Positions 6,616-9,148 of a stretch of DNA of 9,148 nucleotides are shown piece by piece; the stretch's first letter is position 1, and every line of letters begins with the position of its first letter. The translations under genes and the position numbers were made by a program. Where the stretch lies: positions 1 through 9,148 of the forward strand of contig JAFOLN010000387.1 of assembly GCA_017419325.1 (NCBI GenBank), written 5' to 3'. The notes under the pieces were generated by a model. It was not told where the DNA came from. It searched no databases and saw nothing but the letters and a program-made list of their open reading frames with translations. Source of the stretch: Clostridia bacterium (GTDB taxonomy: Bacteria > Bacillota > Clostridia > Oscillospirales > RGIG577).

Positions 6616-6718
6616 CTTATCATGGTTATATGATTTGCAGCCTCTCGGATACAGCGTATCGCAAAAATGCATTATTTATGCAGATGATACCGAGCGTGTC
6701 ATCGATGTTACGTCGCGA

Positions 6719-6777
6719 TTCTTTCCTTTTTCCTGACCTTTGATATCATGAGATTGACCAAAGGAAAAATGAAAGGA
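6719..6777 (+). promoter_or_regulatory. Long inverted repeat around a possible promoter of the PAP2-like/XRE operon
   Basis: TTCTTTCCTTTTTCCT (6719-6734) and AGGAAAAATGAAAGGA (6762-6777) pair over 16 positions with one mismatch (6726/6770) and one G-T pair (6720/6776). The left arm is all pyrimidine and the right arm nearly all purine. The 27-base centre contains TGATATCAT (6741-6749), an extended -10 box with 5 of 6 matches to TATAAT, but no clear -35. A second, competing repeat CCTTTG/CAAAGG lies at 6737-6742 and 6759-6764. The right arm contains AAAGGA (6772-6777), the only Shine-Dalgarno-like site of the next gene. The layout suits either a DNA operator flanking the -10 box or, if transcription begins further upstream, an RNA hairpin that hides the ribosome binding site. 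The repeat is directly visible; its role is inference. Confidence 0.5.
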
Positions 6778-6788
6778 CGAAAGAAATC

Positions 6789-7451
6789 ATGACTGATAAT
6801 CTAAAGAGGGCATTCTTTCCGGGGGCAGCGTTTATTGCGGCATTTGTCGTGTGGACAATCCTTATAAAAACGGTGGATGTGCAGCCTTTGGGGCTGAACG
6901 GAACCAATATCGGTTTCGCATCATTCAACTGCATGTTCCATAGGCTGACAGGCGTTAATATGCGCCTGTATGTCCTGACTGATTGGCTGGGACTTGTGCC
7001 GATGTCCGTCTGTATTATCTTCGGCGCACTTGGCGTCTCGCAGACAGTAAGGAGAAAGAGCCTTCTTAAAGCGGACAGTGACATAATTATTCTCGGGATA
7101 TATTACGCTGTTGTAATATGCATATATCTAATATTTGAGACGATCCCCGTTAATTACAGACCGGTGCTGATTGACGGCAATATGGAATATTCATATCCGT
7201 CGTCCACGACGCTGCTCGTGTTATGCGTAATGCCGACACTCATTGAACAGGCGCATCGCAGACTGTCGGATACCGCGCTCAAAAAAGCGATATGTGTTCC
7301 GGCTGTGATTTTCAGCGCATTTATGGTAACGGGCAGGCTTGTTTCGGGAGTCCATTGGTTCACGGATATCGCGGGAGCCGTATTTCTGAGCGCAGGCTTG
7401 TTCGGCATGTACAGAACGTGCGTTCTGACTTTTAGTAAAAAAGAGAAATGA
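6789..7451 (+). CDS. PAP2-family-like integral membrane protein with altered catalytic motifs
   Basis: A 220-residue membrane protein related to type 2 phosphatidic acid phosphatases, which remove phosphate from lipid phosphates at the membrane. Hydrophobic segments lie near 9-27, 66-84, 97-117, 139-152, 169-182 and 192-207, consistent with about six passes. The three PAP2 motifs are recognisable but only partly canonical. Motif 1 (K-x6-RP) reads E117-TIPVNY-R124-P125, without the lysine. Motif 2 (PSGH) reads P137-S-S-T140, without its histidine. Motif 3 (SR-x5-H-x3-D) reads G182-R183-LVSGV-H189-WFT-D193, keeping the nucleophilic histidine and the aspartate. I recall clostridial PAP2 relatives with this PSST version, so it may be a subfamily and not decay. 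The start ATG has only a weak, distant AAAGGA site. The XRE regulator begins 10 bases after its stop. Catalytic activity is uncertain. Confidence 0.85.
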   Translation: MTDNLKRAFFPGAAFIAAFVVWTILIKTVDVQPLGLNGTNIGFASFNCMFHRLTGVNMRLYVLTDWLGLVPMSVCIIFGALGVSQTVRRKSLLKADSDIIILGIYYAVVICIYLIFETIPVNYRPVLIDGNMEYSYPSSTTLLVLCVMPTLIEQAHRRLSDTALKKAICVPAVIFSAFMVTGRLVSGVHWFTDIAGAVFLSAGLFGMYRTCVLTFSKKEK

Positions 7452-7461
7452 TGGTGGCTCT

Positions 7462-8073
7462 ATGGAATTTAACGAAAAGCTTCAGCAGTTAAGAAAAAGC
7501 AGAGGGCTTACTCAGGAGGAGCTGGCGGAGGCTCTGTTCGTATCAAGGACTGCCGTTTCAAAATGGGAGTCAGGCCGCGGTTATCCGAGCATTGATTCGT
7601 TAAAGGAAATATCGAAGTTCTTTTCGGTGACGATAGACGAGCTGTTATCGGGAGAACAGCTCATTTCCATTGCGGCGGATGAGAACAGGACAAATATTCA
7701 AAGAATGTGCGATCTTTTGTGCGGAACTGTTGATATATTATCATTTATAATGATTTTTCTGCCGCTTTATCCGAGCGAGGCTGACGGATATATCTGTTCG
7801 GTGAATCTGACGGCTTATACGCAGACGGCGCCGCTTTACCGTTCGATATATTGGGCGGCGTTCATTTTGCTTATCGCGGCGGGCATAGTGAAGCTCGTAA
7901 TAACATGCCGTAACATCGACAAGGCGCAAAAGACCGTGACATATTGCTCTATAGTCATAAGCGTCCTTACGGTGATGCTTCTTGCTATGGCAAGGGAGGC
8001 TTACGCTGTGACAGTCGCGTTCCTGTTGCTTATAATAAAGGGGATGCTCTTTGTAAAACACTTAAAGGCATAA
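7462..8073 (+). CDS. Membrane-bound XRE (Cro/C1-type) transcriptional regulator
   Basis: A 203-residue protein that joins a DNA-binding domain to a membrane domain. Residues 5-62 are a classic Cro/C1 helix-turn-helix: LRKSRGLTQEELAEALFVSRTAVSKWESGRG, then P-S-I-D-S-L-K-E-I-S-K-F-F and the family ending TIDELLSGE. After a linker there are four likely membrane helices, near 84-103, 130-148, 158-175 and 180-197. This places the DNA-binding part in the cytoplasm, tethered to the membrane. Such fusions are common in Firmicutes, with mostly unknown signals. It follows the PAP2-like gene by 10 bases with only a weak GGTGG site (7453-7457), suggesting coupled translation. It may regulate its own operon through the inverted repeat at 6719-6777; that link is inference. 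Its transcript ends at the terminator 8090-8119. Confidence 0.93.
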   Translation: MEFNEKLQQLRKSRGLTQEELAEALFVSRTAVSKWESGRGYPSIDSLKEISKFFSVTIDELLSGEQLISIAADENRTNIQRMCDLLCGTVDILSFIMIFLPLYPSEADGYICSVNLTAYTQTAPLYRSIYWAAFILLIAAGIVKLVITCRNIDKAQKTVTYCSIVISVLTVMLLAMAREAYAVTVAFLLLIIKGMLFVKHLKA

Positions 8074-8089
8074 AAACGGATGCTTTAAG

Positions 8090-8119
8090 GCGCGTATTTT
8101 GTATACGCGCTCTTTTTTT
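8090..8119 (+). terminator. Rho-independent terminator after the XRE gene
   Basis: GCGCGTAT (8090-8097) and ATACGCGC (8103-8110) form a perfect 8-bp stem around a 5-base loop, followed by TCTTTTTTT. It lies 16 bases after the stop codon. Confidence 0.93.
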
Positions 8120-8149
8120 GCATATACGGTGGGGATGTGGGGCAAAATA
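8120..8149 (+). promoter_or_regulatory. Candidate sigma-G (forespore) promoter of the germination gene
   Basis: GCATA (8120-8124) fits the sigma-G -35 pattern GHATR. CAAAATA (8143-8149), exactly 18 bases downstream, fits the -10 pattern CATNHTA at every position except the third. Germinant receptor genes are known sigma-G targets in B. subtilis. A drawback is that transcription would start near 8156, leaving the ribosome binding site at the very 5' end of the message. No sigma-A type promoter is evident here. Confidence 0.4.
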
Positions 8150-8165
8150 TCCGTGAGGTGGGCAT

Positions 8166-9148
8166 ATGGCACATAATCCGGCCGACAGGGTATTTTCTGA
8201 CGATTATAAGAAAAACGCGGAGATGATGGACGCGGAGCTCGGTACAGACAGAAGCTTTGACTTAAAGGCGCGGGACATATCCGCGGGCGGGCGAAGGTGC
8301 AGGCTCTATTTTGTGAACGGCTTTATAAAGGACGCGGTCTGCGAGCGCGTCATAGCGCATCTTATGGCCGCGGATGGGGAGAAGCTGAGAGCCTGCGAAA
8401 GCGTGGAGCAGTTCATCGCGGGCTTTATCCCATACGACGACGCGCGTGCGGTGAGAAACATTTCCGAGGCTTCGGACGCGGTGCTTTCGGGGCAGCCCGT
8501 AATGCTCTGCGAGGGCTTCGACTGCGCCGTAATCCTCGACGCGCGAACGTATCCCGCGAGGGATGTGGGGGAGCCGGAGAACGACCGCGTGCTTCGCGGC
8601 TCCCGCGACGGCTTTGTGGAGACGCTCGTTCTCAATGCCGCCCTCATCCGAAGAAGGATACGCGACAGGCGGCTCGTCATAGAGAGCATACAGATAGGAA
8701 ACGACTCAAAGACGGACGTGGCCATATGCTATATCGACGGCGCGGTGGACGAGGGGCTGCTTTACGGTGTGCGGGCGAAGCTTCGCTCCATAAAGCGGGA
8801 CGCGCTCACCTTCGCGCAGGAGAGCCTTACGGAGAGCATGGCGGGTGGACGGTGGTTCGACCCGTTCCCCAAGGTGCGCTATACGGAGCGCCCCGACACG
8901 GCGGTGTCGAACATACTTGAGGGGAAAATGGTGATACTTGTGGATAATTCGCCCGCCGCCATGATAGTGCCCACATTCTTTCTCGACTTTCTTCAGGAGA
9001 CGAACGACTTCTACTTCCCGCCGCTCATCGGCACGTATCTGAGAACGGTGCGAATTATAATATACTTCGTGACGCTCTTTATGATACCCGTGTGGTACTG
9101 CCTTATAAAAAACGACTGGAGCGTGCCGGAGTATCTTGTTTTTATAAA
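8166..9148 (+). CDS. GerA-family spore germination protein (SpoVAF/GerAA type), 3'-truncated
   Basis: The first 327 residues of a roughly 480-500-residue inner spore-membrane protein; the right edge cuts it. GerA-type A subunits take part in germinant sensing, and SpoVAF assists ion or dipicolinate release during germination. The visible part is mostly the cytosolic N-terminal domain. It begins with KAR-D-I-SAGGRRCRLYFVNGFIKD, and the family hallmark EPEND at 136-140 is followed by RGSRDGFVETLVLNAALIRRRI (144-165), QIGNDSKTDVAICYIDG and ILVDNSPAAMIVP. The first membrane helix begins near residue 297. The version RGSRDGFVE with the SKTDV stretch looks closer to SpoVAF than to nutrient-receptor A subunits, but I am not certain. 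GAGGTG at 8155-8160 precedes the ATG by 5 bases, and a TGA in the same frame at 8154-8156 excludes an earlier start. Upstream neighbours are not spoVA genes. Confidence 0.93.
   Translation, partial: MAHNPADRVFSDDYKKNAEMMDAELGTDRSFDLKARDISAGGRRCRLYFVNGFIKDAVCERVIAHLMAADGEKLRACESVEQFIAGFIPYDDARAVRNISEASDAVLSGQPVMLCEGFDCAVILDARTYPARDVGEPENDRVLRGSRDGFVETLVLNAALIRRRIRDRRLVIESIQIGNDSKTDVAICYIDGAVDEGLLYGVRAKLRSIKRDALTFAQESLTESMAGGRWFDPFPKVRYTERPDTAVSNILEGKMVILVDNSPAAMIVPTFFLDFLQETNDFYFPPLIGTYLRTVRIIIYFVTLFMIPVWYCLIKNDWSVPEYLVFI

Noticed and set aside
6668..6682. TGCAT-N5-ATGCA palindrome in the intergenic region
   Set aside because: Only 5 bp, AT-rich and not linked to a promoter or gene start; expected by chance in such sequence.
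8128..8162. G-rich stretch upstream of the germination gene as a possible G-quadruplex
   Set aside because: The G-runs are uneven (2-4 bases) and would give at best a two-layer structure; part of it is the ribosome binding site.
8297..8920. Open frame of 207 codons overlapping the germination gene
   Set aside because: Its translation is a low-complexity, Arg/Gly-rich shadow in another frame of the clear GerA-family coding sequence.

Overview
The window looks like chromosomal DNA of an endospore-forming, probably anaerobic member of the Clostridia. Four things support this: a CIRCE-controlled groES-groEL operon, a GerA-family spore germination gene, a four-cysteine flavoprotein of the kind common in anaerobes, and strong purine-rich Shine-Dalgarno sites. 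ATA, AGG and AAG codons are frequent in otherwise fairly GC-rich genes. I cannot name a genus. All genes lie on the + strand.

Layout. (1) 2-937: C-terminal part of a THUMP/Rossmann RNA methyltransferase, cut by the left edge. (2) 1034-3149: heat-shock operon with a -10 box, a CIRCE operator, groES, groEL and a strong terminator. (3) 3208-4735: a monocistronic secreted leucine-rich-repeat protein with its own promoter and terminator. (4) 4737-6542: an apparent three-gene operon. Its first gene is a short-chain reductase whose active-site signature resembles YmfI, the elongation factor P 5-aminopentanone reductase, more than FabG. It is followed by a small membrane-anchored protein and a flavodoxin-fold protein with a CX2CX2CX6C motif. 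(5) 6543-6788: an intergenic stretch with two hairpins; the second is a long pyrimidine/purine inverted repeat that brackets a possible promoter and covers the ribosome binding site of the next gene. (6) 6789-8110: a PAP2-like membrane protein with altered catalytic motifs, paired with a membrane-bound Cro/C1-type regulator, ending in a terminator. (7) 8120-9148: a GerA/SpoVAF-like germination protein cut by the right edge, preceded by a match to the forespore sigma-G promoter pattern.

Most of the window is housekeeping and core genome. I see no mobile element, CRISPR array, tRNA or rRNA. The least explained unit is the PAP2-like/XRE membrane pair with its palindromic upstream element. That is a candidate self-contained membrane-sensing regulatory cassette, but this is inference and not a demonstrated new system.
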